15,772 bases of DNA from Emmonsiellopsis sp. PD_33 (lineage: Eukaryota; Ascomycota; Eurotiomycetes; Onygenales; Ajellomycetaceae): the NCBI GenBank assembly GCA_032988165.1, contig JANTQF010000533.1, positions 1 through 15,772 of the forward strand, in the 5' to 3' direction. A program made the translations under genes and the position numbers. Within the stretch, counting starts at the first letter, position 1. Every line of letters starts with the position of its first letter. The notes below the pieces were generated by a model. It had not been told where the DNA came from. It saw nothing but the letters and a program-made list of their open reading frames with translations, and ran no database searches. This document shows positions 1-9,811 of the stretch, one piece after another.

Positions 1-88
1 TCAATCGCGCTTTCGAACCCAAGCCATCCTCTCACCTCCTTCCCCTTCTCCTTCTCCCTATATATCCCTTGAACCCTTCCATCCCCCA

Positions 89-149
89 CCCCCCCCCCCC
101 CCCCCCCCATCCCCCCCCCCTAACCCCCCCCCCCCCCCCCCCCCCCCCC
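89..149. repeat. Homopolymer C blocks (C20, C10, C26)
   Basis: Three C runs are separated only by AT (109-110) and TAA (121-123): C20 at 89-108, C10 at 111-120 and C26 at 124-149. The minus strand therefore carries G runs that could form quadruplex structures, and the plus strand could form an i-motif. The junction at 118-123 happens to read CCCTAA, the fungal telomere hexamer, but there is only one copy. Exact run lengths are likely to be unreliable in a sequenced assembly. Confidence 0.8.
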
Positions 150-156
150 TCTCCGG

Positions 157-270
157 GGCCCGGCCCCACCTCGTAGGCGTAAAGCTGAAGAGTTACCCAC
201 CTAGGCGGAGATTAAACCCCTATCTACCGTAATAAAGCCGGTGGTTCTAGGTATATATATATAATACAGG
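157..270. other. Possible degenerate repeat fragment (unidentified)
   Basis: This stretch sits between the C blocks and an AT-rich region and differs from both. It contains loosely similar blocks, such as CGTAGGCGTAAAGC (about 172-185) and CGTAATAAAGCCGG (about 228-241), and then ends in a TATATATATATA run. No open frame, tRNA fold or terminal repeat is evident. It may be the remnant of a dispersed element, but nothing in the sequence identifies it. Confidence 0.2.
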
Positions 271-953
271 TAGATTGAGACTGGGAGAAAAAATGAAATT
301 ATAGAGGAGGAGCATATACTAAAATCAACCCAGTCAGTCAGTACATTGCAGCAATCAACATCAACTAAAAAAGAAACAAGATAAACTCCTTCACTCCATT
401 ATCTGCCATTTAGTATATATAGTATTTAGTTATGAGTTTGAATTTGATATCTGTACGACAAAAAAAAAAAAAAAAAAAAACAGTAGCAAGAGATAGATGA
501 AGCAAAAAGAGAAAAAGGATGACATAGACAGACCGCCGGTACATAGGGGAGGTGATGGGATAGATAAATGCGATAGTTGGTTTGAGACCCAAACATAGGA
601 AAACAGATAGATAGCCGATGATGAGAGGGAAAGTAAAACGAACTGTAAATGGGATGGGTGTGTGGATTTGATTGAATGGAGATAGATGATTGGGATTGGG
701 GCTCGCTGTTTCAGGGACAGGAAATAAATAAAATGTATATTTCATCAACCGGTCAAGATAGGGGGGATAGATATAAGTGCATAGGTGGGTTGTTGGTTAT
801 TTGACATTTACCACACGGAAAGACAAAAGAAATAAAAAAAAACGTAAATGGAAATGACAGCCTATGTATGCGAGTGAGATCGGGCATTAATGCGATATCA
901 ATCAATCAAATCAATCAAATCAAGGTGCGTGCTTGTCTGATATGGCAGTGTAT

Positions 954-3139
954 TCACAGCATGGTGGTGGACGGTTGGTTATATGTAGATCGCATAGAGC
1001 TTGTCCGTGTTGTGCCGTTTGATGAATATTGTTGCTTGCCAGAAACGGGTGTGTGGATTCGGCTGTTGTCGCTTGTCCATCTAGATATTTTGCCAGTGTC
1101 AGTGCGATTACGATCAAGGATGCGGCAGTGTGTCGGAATTCGACTTACATCCGAACTCTACGGTCATCACCTGCTGAGGCGAACATTCCCGGATCTTTTG
1201 GATTCCAAGCCACGGCATTTACGCAGCCTTGTCCATGGCCTTCAAGAGTTTCAACAAGTGTGCTGTTTTCCTTGTGCCAAATGTATATTTTCGAGTCTGT
1301 TCTCGTTAGCACCTTTCCAGAATTCCACCGAAGCGGGGTAGAGGGCTCGCTCACCTTCGCTCCCGCTGACGACAAAATTTTCCGCCGCACCCCCAAAGGT
1401 ACTCCTGATAATGAATTCCCCCTGCTTTTGTCCCAAGAACTGCCGGGTAACAGCCGCCGTATCGATATCCAACAGTCGTACCTCGCTATCAGACATGTTC
1501 ACTAGCATGTACCTAGAGTCGCGGCTAATATTGATGCACGTGAGGTCGAGCTTAAATGAGATGCTATACTCCTCAACCCGCGTGACGAAATTATATACGT
1601 AAATTTTGCTCTCTGTCGATATAGCAACAAGTCGTTGGCCGTCAGGTGAGATGGCACAGTCTCGCACTCGGTATGAGCCAGGCCAGGTGTACAGCGCTCG
1701 GCCCCCCACACTCCAGTGACAGAGCTGGGATTGAAGGTCAAGAGAACTGGTGACGAACGATTCGCCATCCGGAGCCCATGCAGCGGAGGTTACGGGCTGA
1801 TGGTGATGGTCGATGCTAAGAATACAACGTCCTGTCTAAGATACGGTTAGCTCTGAGGTCTTACAAAAGGGTAAACACCGGACTCACTTCTGTATCCCAT
1901 AGTCGTGCCTTGAAATCTTGGGAACATGTAATGAGTTTCGTATCGTCTGGGCTCCACGTCGCGTACGCTACAGCTTGGGTATGATCAGCCAGCCTATGTA
2001 TGACTTTGAACGTGCCGACATCGTAGATTAGCACCATGTTGTCACGACCTGTCGTCACCAGCTTGGTGCCGTCATGTGAGAACTCGAGGTACCAGACCTC
2101 ATTAGTATGTTCAGTAAGTTCCAAGGATGTTCGTAAAGGAAAGTCTCGTCGATCGCACAAGTGGTCGGAATAAAGGGAAGGGGGTGTCGATGTGTTGTGA
2201 TAAAGACAATGATTGATCTGATTCTGCTTCACATGGTCCAGTAGGACTGCTAATCTGTGCTCTGGAATCATAACCGCGGGGGATATAGATCCTAGAAGAA
2301 AATATTAATATAAAGGTACCAATATTCCATTGCAAGGAGCCTTACTCGAAAGCTCTGACAGCAACTTTTGCCGTGATTCCAATACCGTACCCTCCCAACC
2401 AGCGTGTGATCGTAGGCTATTCGCAGGACACATTAGGAGACTGGAGGAAGTTAGTCTAGAAGCTCAAACATTCCAACATTAAAAGAACCAACCTCGATAG
2501 AGCATGTAGTTGCGCGATGTCATGATGTAATGGCGTCAGCTCTTGTCGTAGCACCATCAACGCACTCCCAAGATCGCGTTCGTCCAGTAATTCAAGGAAT
2601 TTTTGTTGCCGCAAGCAGAACAACATGTGGTCCTTATCGGCACCCTCTGCCAAAATAAGAGTTCCCTGCTCCGACGAAAGGCCACTCTGTACGCCACGGT
2701 TGACACCCTTCCCTGAACGTCTACCACCTCCACTACCGCCCCCATCGGGATGGTAAGAGCCCAGTAATAGACTCTCCGCATCCGCCCACCGTCCATCCAG
2801 TACTGACGATCTGAAATCTGCTACCGCAGGGCTTTCTACCTCAAATCCGCTTTCTCGACTCAGTGTAGACGCCGCGTCGTCGTATCCTAGCTCATGCAAG
2901 CTCTGTATCAGTATCCTCGTCACCTCCTCCCGATCATGGCCAAAATACGTAGATGGTGAGGTAGGAGGCGATTCCGCCGAACCGTTTGCTTGTGATTGGC
3001 CATTTGAGCTAGAACGAGGTGATCTTCCATTTGCAGAGCTTGAGGCAGTCGCCTTTCGGAGGGGGGAAGAGGTGGCGCCATTTGATACCGGAGAAAAGCC
3101 ATTTGCGTTTGACGTCGAAGGTCCACCATCGGGCCGCAT
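954..3139 (-). CDS. gid7: Gid7/WDR26-family LisH-CTLH-WD40 protein
   Basis: Predicted subunit of the GID/CTLH E3 ubiquitin ligase, a cytoplasmic/nuclear complex that in yeast degrades gluconeogenic enzymes. Exons on the minus strand: 3139-2493, 2440-2346, 2291-1888, 1835-1355, 1296-1149 and 1080-954, giving 633 residues. Introns are 52, 54, 52, 58 and 68 bp, most with a visible CTAAC-type branch point. Every junction keeps frame and joins conserved blocks, for example VVSGSE|DSKIYIWH and DDRRVR|IW. Domains: Ser/Asn-rich N terminus, LisH at about 69-101, CTLH at about 103-215 with a Gly/Ser-rich insertion (about 127-160), and seven WD40 blades at about 305-595, then a polar tail. The order LisH-CTLH-WD40 defines this family. 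The first ATG is at 3139, but the frame stays open for 150 codons upstream without an ATG, so the true N terminus is probably longer (see next entry). Confidence is high for the family and moderate for the start. Confidence 0.88.
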
Positions 3140-3589
3140 GGTGCTTTCAGCCAGGCGCCTGCGCTTGGGCGAAGGAGGTTGGTTGTCCCTGTTAAGATCC
3201 CAGCCTTGCTCTTCAGCAAGGCGTCTGCGTCTGCTTTCACCTAAGCCAGTATCCCTAGACGTAGACCCGGCCCTGTCACGTTCGTCAGGAGATCGTTCCC
3301 GGCGGCGGCGGCGGTTGCTGCGGCGGGAACCAAGCCCACCAGTTTCCCGTTCTGTCTGCAGGGCTAACCCCGAGCGTGTCGGGGAGCGGTGTTCGCTGGG
3401 GATGGGTTCAGAGCGGTTATCGAGGCTTATCTGAGGGTTAGATGAGAGCGAGGGAGTAGTTGGGTGGGAAGTAGGTACGGACTCGGGGTTTGAGGAAGGA
3501 TTGGAGGGGCCGGCGGCGGCAGAGGCGGGGGTATATGAGGGAGATTCGTCTGCCAGATCGAAGTTTCTGCGTAGCCCTCCAGTCTGGCT
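3140..3589 (-). other. Probable N-terminal coding extension of the Gid7-like gene, lacking any ATG
   Basis: In frame with the Gid7-like CDS, the minus strand is open from 3589 down to 3140 (150 codons); the preceding codon (3592-3590) is a TAG. The translation is not random: it begins near TGGLRRNFDLADESPS, carries an RRRRRERSPDERDR stretch, and ends with GWDLNRD then SPKRRRLAEST, which looks like a basic nuclear localisation signal. There is no ATG in this stretch. The protein could start through a tiny upstream exon: ATGTATATG at 4274-4266 is followed directly by a GTGAGC donor, and acceptors at 3590-3589 or 3585-3584 keep frame. It could also start at a near-cognate codon, for example the CTG at 3556, which has G at -3 and +4. 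Otherwise it would be untranslated leader. I favour coding. Confidence 0.5.
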
Positions 3590-4274
3590 CTATACAGAAC
3601 CAGCTGAATAGGCCTATCTGGTGAAGGGAAAACAAGAGCGCTTCGCAGCCAGATCCACAGCTCTGGAGCTGGCTACACGCCACGAGCTTTTCTCAATTTG
3701 GGTGATGCTGATGATGTTGGGATTTTCGTACCAAGAGGACGGTAGCGTTGGATATGTAGTACGGCTCGATAGCAGCTTCGTCGTAGCCTTGCAAAGCTTC
3801 GAAGGCGGTTGCGGTGTGCTGTTGGGCGTACGATAAGTGGCCGGAGGAAGATGAGGTAATAGGTCGACCACGGGGGTTAGTTAATCGGACTCGGAGGCGT
3901 CCCTGGACAACGCTGCTAGTTACCGCAGACAGAAGAGTTGATGACCGGATAGGTTTTAACTGGATACGATCAGACCAAGTCAAATGCTGCTGGAGGGTGT
4001 GCTGTCGTTGTCGTCGTGGGGTTGGCGCTGCAGATGTCTGGAGAGCGAGTGCAGAGCAGGCGGCAGACAGGACTGGCTGGCTGGTTAATAACTATCAAAC
4101 GGAGGTGGAGCTGCTCGTTGCTCAATGGTGCTGGCTAGCAGGACAACAGCAGGACAGCAAGATTTCTTCGTCGGGACGATGCACGGAATCAAATCAATAG
4201 AGAGGATGAGGTCAAGCAGCGGATGAATAATAACTAGATGCAGCTGATAATGGCCGGGTGCTCACCATATACAT
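3590..4274 (-). promoter_or_regulatory. Probable 5' leader or first intron, with upstream promoter, of the Gid7-like gene
   Basis: The minus strand here contains no ATG between 3590 and 4265. The first ones upstream lie at 4268-4266 and 4274-4272, immediately before a GTGAGC donor. All reading frames carry stops, so this is not one coding exon. It is either a long 5' leader kept free of upstream start codons or a 676-682 bp first intron, which would be long compared with the other 17 introns in this window. No transcription start can be placed from sequence alone. Confidence 0.35.
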
Positions 4275-5065
4275 CGCAGCCACATCACGGCGAGGTACCC
4301 TGGCTAGCAAATGCAGTGGAGAGTGACATGCCGGCTGTTGGTCTGCCATGTCCCCAGCACAAGACGCTGCATTATCAAGCCGTAATATTGGCTGTGACCG
4401 TACGGATACGCCATTTTGCCGGCCAATACGCCATAGATGACAATACCGTACGCCACCCAATACACTCTCCATGAATCCCGATATCAAACACCTCTACCAG
4501 TACGAATGCCGAAATGCAATCAGAAAACAGTCCGGATATGTTTTGCTTGTTTAGAAGGCTGCCATTTGCCCTTCCCAGCAGCCGGATACATGCCTCCACC
4601 CCTGACAGTTCCAGAGCTCCAGCTCATCCCCAGTTGGTTCAATCATAATGCTGCATAACTACTTACTTGGCCGTGGCTGTTTCGTCGCTTGATACTGCGA
4701 AGTCACCGGATGAGCACACTGTACTGGAGGCGGCATTATTACCACGCCATACAGTAGAGCGGTTGCTAGTGCTATATATATCGTCATCCCTTGTGTCCGC
4801 GGTATGGTGGTATGCCCAAAACAGGGCAGCAGGGCAGCAGAGGATGGGATATTCCTGGAGTTTGGGGTTCCTGTTTCGTGTTCAACCCTGCAGCCGAAAC
4901 ACAGCATTCACATGGTGCAGACAGGCAGTCTGTATTATACATTCCACGGTGGTTTCTATCTTCTGTCGACAAGGTCCTTTTGAGGCATTTGACGCATCCA
5001 CATACATCACCAGCGGTTTGTGGCTCTTCCGCTCTAACCACGGCCAATTCACAGCCAATACCCTA

Positions 5066-5086
5066 CCCCTCTCCCCTCTCCCCTCT
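5066..5086. repeat. CCCCTCT heptamer tandem repeat, 3 copies
   Basis: Three perfect head-to-tail copies of a 7-base pyrimidine unit lie at 5066-5072, 5073-5079 and 5080-5086. This is a short minisatellite with no coding role visible. Confidence 0.85.
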
Positions 5087-5947
5087 CATGGCATCCTGCG
5101 CCCCCTGACCAAGCCCAAAGACTTGCTCACGCGGAACCCTTTTAGCTCTGCAACAGGGAAGCTTGATTTGCCAGACGGCTCTCGCAGAGACAGCGGAGCG
5201 GGGCAGGCTTCCGTATTTACCCATCGCAGGCCGATTCCGATTGTGTGCATCGTGCAACAATGTCTGTGTTTCAATTATTGTCTTTCAGTGGCATCCAGGT
5301 GGTAAATACGCAGTTTGACAGGGGAGTGTGGTAAATATGCGCCGGCCCATTCTTTGTTAGAGACGTCGCATCTGATGACGCCCAGGACGCCTGCAAGTTT
5401 GGCGTCTATGCCCCGCACTCGGGCTAGTTATTTAACTAAATAGTGCACCGCTATCACCACTGTCCAAATAATACTCAGCGATGCAAACTCCATACCCGCC
5501 TCGTCTTTAATAGCTATTGATGAATCCAACCGCAAGTACACAAACTAACTATTCAAGTCCGCTGGCAGCAAATAATCACGGCTCAACCCGTACGGTCAAA
5601 TACCAGGACAAATGATTGGGAGATTAACTATTGAACTGCGAACATAACGAACGGCCTTGATGAAGCCCAGGTCCCGAACCCGCAGCACTGCCATCAATCA
5701 AAATAATTTATATACGCATCTTGTTTCCCCCAAAAGCGTGTAGCCGGACAGCGTATCTATCAATATATCTATGATCTATCTGCCATCTCGAAACCCACGG
5801 TTAAGAGATACCCCTTCCCAACACCGGACAACCCCAACTATATACTATGTGTAGAAAAATATAGTTTGCCCTCATAACCGCCCACTGAGAGATTCTTCTT
5901 TTCTTAAATACTGGTTATGTAGTTCGCTAGTATATCAGATATATAAA

Positions 5948-6005
5948 CCATCACCATCACCATCACCACGCTCCCCTATCCCATCCCATCCAATCCCATC
6001 CCATC
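5948..6005. repeat. Simple repeats: CACCAT-type then CCCAT-type
   Basis: Positions 5948-5969 are a CAT/CAC hexamer repeat. After a short spacer, positions 5977-6005 hold several CCCAT pentamers, one of them altered to CCAAT. A related CCCAT/CCCCAT cluster recurs at about 6381-6402. These look like ordinary noncoding microsatellites. Confidence 0.75.
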
Positions 6006-6408
6006 AACTACAGTAACCACGCATCATCCTCACTGATATCCATGCCAGGAGCAATTACGTCACCCTTGGGTTGTTTCACAGTAGGTAGGCTTGGTCTCAT
6101 TGCGGAATGGTTTGGTGGTTTGGATAGTTAAGGAGGGAGGGATGGGGGGTTTGATGGTTGACTGGTTAGGACAAAGGTATATGATATATTCCCAACCGCA
6201 TCATATTCTATTTAGCTAACTACTAAGGCAATCATGTCTGCTTCCATCAGCCATATCCCAAACTCGCCATACTTCCATCGTGATATACCAAGGCCAAAAG
6301 TCCCGTAGATAAAGTATACATTACTAATAAACCCGAACATATCCATCCCCCACGGACAAAACCCTCTTAAACAACCTAACTCCCCATCCCATCCCCATCC
6401 CACAGCCC

Positions 6409-6423
6409 CAACAACAACAACAA
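6409..6423. repeat. CAA x5 microsatellite
   Basis: Five perfect CAA units lie about 45 bp downstream of the stop codon of the minus-strand secreted-protein gene. On that strand they read as a TTG repeat, probably within its 3' untranslated region. Confidence 0.8.
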
Positions 6424-6467
6424 AAGACCACTCCCTACCCTACACATCATCAAAACCATCCCCACCC

Positions 6468-6725
6468 TCACCGCGGACACCAACCCGCCCCATCCGCACA
6501 CTCCTCCCTGAACCCATAATCATGACACCCACCAGCCGGATTACACTCATAAACATGACCGGGGATCCCGACGAGGATGGGCGGGCAGTAGCCGCAGTAC
6601 TGGCCCGGGCCGGAGCCGACGCGGCATCTGCAGGGTTCTTTGCTGGTGGTGGTAGCGGCGGCGTTGGCGGTGGAGAGGAGGATGCTGCTGACGAGGAGAG
6701 CGGCTGGGGAGAGGGGGAGGTGCAT
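6468..6725 (-). CDS. Small secreted cysteine-rich protein (8 Cys)
   Basis: An intronless frame of 85 residues starting at the ATG at 6725-6723. The same frame also opens upstream (to 6878), but the start chosen puts a classical signal peptide at the N terminus: MHLPLSPAALLVSSILLSTA, with probable cleavage after ANA at about residue 22. The mature peptide is about 63 residues with eight cysteines spaced C-x-C-x9-C-x2-C-x13-C-x5-C-x8-C-x6-C, consistent with four disulfides. Upstream on the minus strand there is a TATATAA-type element (about 6895-6903). The stop codon lies inside a GGTGAGG sequence that could act as a splice donor, so a C-terminal extension is possible, though the cysteine set already looks complete. 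I do not recognise the family. Small secreted cysteine-rich fungal proteins include effectors and antimicrobial peptides, but no function is claimed here. Confidence 0.65.
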   Translation of the reverse strand: MHLPLSPAALLVSSILLSTANAAATTTSKEPCRCRVGSGPGQYCGYCPPILVGIPGHVYECNPAGGCHDYGFREECADGAGWCPR

Positions 6726-7756
6726 TGCGGTGGTATTCTTGTAGAGATTGACTTTGTTCGTCCTTGGAGAAGGGATGTTTGTGGTCTGTAGTGTGGATAA
6801 ATATTGCGCTGCTCTGAAGCATGGAAGCGGGTGGAGCTGGGAGGGATAGGGGATAGATAGTAAGGATTTTTCAACCATCTGGGAAGATTAGGGGGTTATA
6901 TATGTATATTCTTTCAGCCTTATACAGCCTTTTGATATAAATATTCGGCCACTATCCAATGGTAGTCATAGCAGCGGTGATCAAGCAACTATGGTTCCAG
7001 GCTAGACAGACATGGACGCAAGATACGAAGCTGTGGTTTGCAACCAAACCGGCGTCGTATTCTGGCGTGTGTTTGGAAATGATCATTGGAGATGGGATTC
7101 TTGGATTTTGAAGCAGACAGGTCATATCAGGCTGTTTATGGGCAATATTTAACAATGAGAGTCCTGTTGCTGGGTTTATTTATGCTTGAACCTGCCAGGC
7201 TGTGCTCTGGCTGTGTCTGCAATGGAATGCATCAGGATGTTATTTGAAGAAAGAGGTGGAAAGACAGGATTCTGGAGATAGACAGTTGTAGCTGGAGCTG
7301 CAACGCCATGAGAAAGCAAGCCAGAATCATTGAGATCAATAACAAATCCCATAAACAACGTCGAGTAAACAGAGGAAATAAATATTGATGATGCGGGTCT
7401 TGGCGGCTCCGAGCTTGCACCAACCACTCGTCTCGTCGACGGCATCATCCTCCCAGTTACCTATTTACCAACCAGCAACCTGGCACTGCTGCATCGATTC
7501 CCTCGGGCTTATGCTGGGTTTGGGTCGACCGTCTCTGAAATCACGGCCGTCTCTCTTCGATCTCCTTGCCAAGAACAGCGAACCAAGCTCCCGTCCCTGC
7601 ACGCCCGGCTCGGCCGCTGCTAGAGCGCCGTCTGGACTAGACGCTCCACCCGCGCCCTCACCACCACCGCTGTTCTCCAACTCCCAATCCAGCTCCAACC
7701 ACCTCTCCTCCAGCAGAATACCAGTCCCCCCCTCTCCTCCCTCCCCATTAACCACC
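6726..7756. promoter_or_regulatory. Shared divergent intergenic region between the secreted-protein gene and vma1
   Basis: This 1.03 kb separates two divergently oriented genes and so holds both promoters. On the left are AT-rich TATA-like stretches (about 6895-6915 and 6934-6948) and a CCAAT box (6956-6960) about 230 bp upstream of the secreted-protein ATG. On the right, about 7640-7750 is strongly pyrimidine-rich, as is usual just upstream of highly expressed fungal genes, and leads into ACCACCATGG at the vma1 start. The vma1 frame is open upstream to in-frame ATGs at 7388 and 7391 (see findings). Confidence 0.55.
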
Positions 7757-9811
7757 ATGGCGCCAAAGCAGGAGGATGCCGCCGAGGGACAGCATGGCAC
7801 CGTCTTCTCCATCTCCGGGCCCGTCATCGTGGCCGAGAACATGATAGGATGTGCTATGTACGAGCTGGTGCGTGCCATATACCTCTGCCACCAGCCTGCC
7901 ACCGACTTGCTTCTGACTGTCTCTCTAGTGCCGTGTGGGCTACGACAAACTAATGGGAGAAGTTATCCGTATTGATGCAGATAGAGCTACCATCCAGGTC
8001 TACGAGGAAACAGGTGACATGGCCTCCCCGAGCTGCCCTCCCATCTCCGCACGAAAGCTGACTATTTCCCTTTCAACTCCCAGCTGGCGTAACTGTCGGT
8101 GATCCCGTAAGCCGGACAGGGAAACCGCTGTCGGTAGAGCTCGGCCCCGGATTGATGGAGACGATCTACGACGGTATCCAGCGGCCTCTAAAGGGCATCT
8201 CCGAGCACTCCAACAGCATCTACATCCCCCGCGGCATTTCCATCCCCGCCCTTGACCGAACAAAGAAATGGGACTTCAAGCCAGCCACCTTCAAGGTCGG
8301 CGACCACATCACCGGAGGCGATGTCTGGGGAAGCGTCTGGGAGAACAGCTTGTTCAACGACCATAAGATCCTCCTTCCACCCCGCGCCCGGGGGACCATC
8401 ACCCGCATTGCGGGTCCGGGAAGCTACACCGTCGAGGAGAAGCTCCTGGAGGTCGAGTTCGAGGGAAAGAAATCCGAGTTTGGCATGATGCACCAATGGC
8501 CGGTCCGTGTGCCTCGCCCTGTCACCGAGAAGCTGGCTTCCGAGTCCCCGTTCATTGTCGGCCAGCGAGTCCTTGACGCTCTCTTCCCAAGTGTCCAGGG
8601 TGGAACTGTGTGTATCCCCGGTGCTTTCGGATGCGGCAAGACTGTCATCAGTCAGAGTGTTTCCAAATTCTCCAACAGTGATATTATTGTATACGTTGGG
8701 TGCGGCGAGCGCGGGAATGAGATGGCGGAAGTGTTGATGGATTTCCCAGAGGTATACCATTTCTCACCCGATGTCTGAATATCTACTAATTTCTTTCTAG
8801 CTTTCGATCAACATCGATGGCCGCAAGGAGCCCATTATGAAACGCACCTGTCTCATTGCCAACACCTCCAACATGCCTGTCGCCGCCCGGGAGGCCTCTA
8901 TCTATACAGGTATCACAGTTGCCGAATATTTCCGTGACCAGGGCAAGAATGTCGCCATGATGGCAGACTCCAGTTCTCGCTGGGCTGAGGCCCTTCGTGA
9001 GCTTTCCGGACGATTGGGGGAGATGCCTGCTGACCAAGGTTTCCCCGCCTATCTCGGAGCAAAGCTCGCCTCATTCTACGAACGTGCCGGCCTGAGTACC
9101 GCACTGGGTAGCCCCGAGCGCAAGGGAAGCGTCAGTATCGTGGGTGCCGTCAGCCCTCCCGGTGGTGATTTCTCCGATCCCGTCACCTCCAGCACCCTCG
9201 GTATCGTGCAGGTCTTTTGGGGTCTCGACAAGAAGCTTGCCCAGCGCAAACATTTCCCATCCATCAACACTGCCGCTTCATACAGCAAATATACCAACGT
9301 GCTTGATAAATACTATGCCAAGGACCACCCGGAATTCCCCCGCCTCCGCGACAAAATCAAGGCCCTGCTCACCGCCTCTGAGGATCTCGACAACGTCGTC
9401 CAGCTCGTGGGTAAGTCTGCCCTCGGCGACCCAGACAAGATCACCATGGACGTGGCGGCGCTGCTCAAGGATGACTTCCTGCAGCAGAACGGATACAGTG
9501 ACTACGATCAGTTCTGCCCCCTGTGGAAGACGGAGTACATGATGAAGGCGTTCATGGGTTACCACGATGAGAGCCAGAAGGCCATTGCGCAGGGCCAGAG
9601 CTGGGCGAAGGTCAGAGAAGCGACGGCTGATATCCAGAATGCGCTGCGGAATATGAAGTTTGAGCTTCCTGAGGATGAGGCAGCGGTTACTCAGAAGGTA
9701 GGCCCATCAATCCCTCTTTTAATACGTGAATAAATGTGCTAATGATCTATATAGTACGAGAAAATCCTGCAGGATATGTCGGAGAAATTCGCATCCGTGT
9801 CTGATGAGTAG
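7757..9811 (+). CDS. vma1: V-type H+-ATPase catalytic subunit A
   Basis: Catalytic subunit of the V1 sector. It hydrolyses ATP to drive proton pumping into the vacuole, endosomes and Golgi. Exons: 7757-7867, 7929-8013, 8084-8751, 8801-9697 and 9755-9811. They total 1,818 nt, 605 residues, about the usual fungal length. Introns are 61, 70, 49 and 57 bp; the first uses an uncommon GTGCGT donor. Seen in the protein: Walker A GAFGCGKT at 245-252, the GER motif with catalytic Glu at about 274, and family blocks PSVQGG, MADSSSRWAEALRE, GRLGEMPADQGFPAYLG and NGYSDYDQFCP. The C terminus ends KFASVSDE. The start ATG has an ideal context (ACCACCATGG) and matches the family's N terminus. The YVG|CGERGNE position where Saccharomyces VMA1 carries its intein is uninterrupted. 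vps1 follows in the same direction. Confidence 0.97.

Larger units (their letters stand above)
1..953. other. Gene-free left flank, including the 3' flank of the Gid7-like gene
   Basis: I see no credible coding region here. The left part is pyrimidine-rich and holds three long C blocks (89-149). Positions 157-270 have an odd mixed composition, described separately. From about 270 to 860 the sequence is AT-rich with a 21-base A run (460-480). Positions 895-921 are a short ATCA/ATCAA-type simple repeat. The right part (roughly 750-953) is probably the 3' untranslated region of the minus-strand WD40 gene, whose stop codon is at 954-956. A minus-strand open frame at 410-748 is low-complexity and includes a run of phenylalanines encoded by the A tract, so I do not call it a gene. 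Confidence 0.6.
4275..6467. other. Gene-free intergenic region (about 2.2 kb)
   Basis: I see no supported gene. The longest open frame (plus strand, 4667-5305) begins with TTG, has no ATG context or recognisable domain, and a composition typical of noncoding DNA. The region holds a CCCCTCT x3 tandem (5066-5086), CACCAT repeats (5948-5969), CCCAT-type repeats (5977-6005 and about 6381-6402) and a CAA x5 run (6409-6423). It should contain the promoter of the Gid7-like gene on its left side and the 3' flank of the minus-strand secreted-protein gene on its right side. Confidence 0.55.

Noticed and set aside
118..123. CCCTAA telomere-like hexamer
   Set aside because: Only one copy, created by the junction of two C runs; there is no repeat array.
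410..748. 112-codon minus-strand open frame with hydrophobic stretches
   Set aside because: The hydrophobic runs come from AT-rich low-complexity DNA, including an A21 tract read as poly-Phe. It lies downstream of the WD40 gene with no gene-like features.
868..1505. Plus-strand open frames of about 157 codons
   Set aside because: They lie antisense to exons and introns of the WD40 gene, whose spliced reading gives seven clear WD40 blades.
3072..3434. Plus-strand open frame of 120 codons
   Set aside because: It is antisense to the Ser/Arg-rich N-terminal region of the Gid7-like gene. Its Arg/Ser content is a mirror of that biased sequence.
4667..5305. 212-codon plus-strand open frame in the intergenic region
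   Set aside because: It starts with TTG, lacks a good start context or any domain, and its composition resembles noncoding sequence. Overlapping frames on the other strand are equally open.
6212..6403. 63-codon minus-strand open frame rich in Gly/Trp
   Set aside because: It overlaps CCCAT-type simple repeats, whose minus-strand reading produces Gly/Trp codons. No domain, and no support for expression.
8188..8760. 190-codon minus-strand open frame
   Set aside because: Antisense shadow of the conserved vma1 exon 3; the strong third-position GC bias keeps the opposite frame open.
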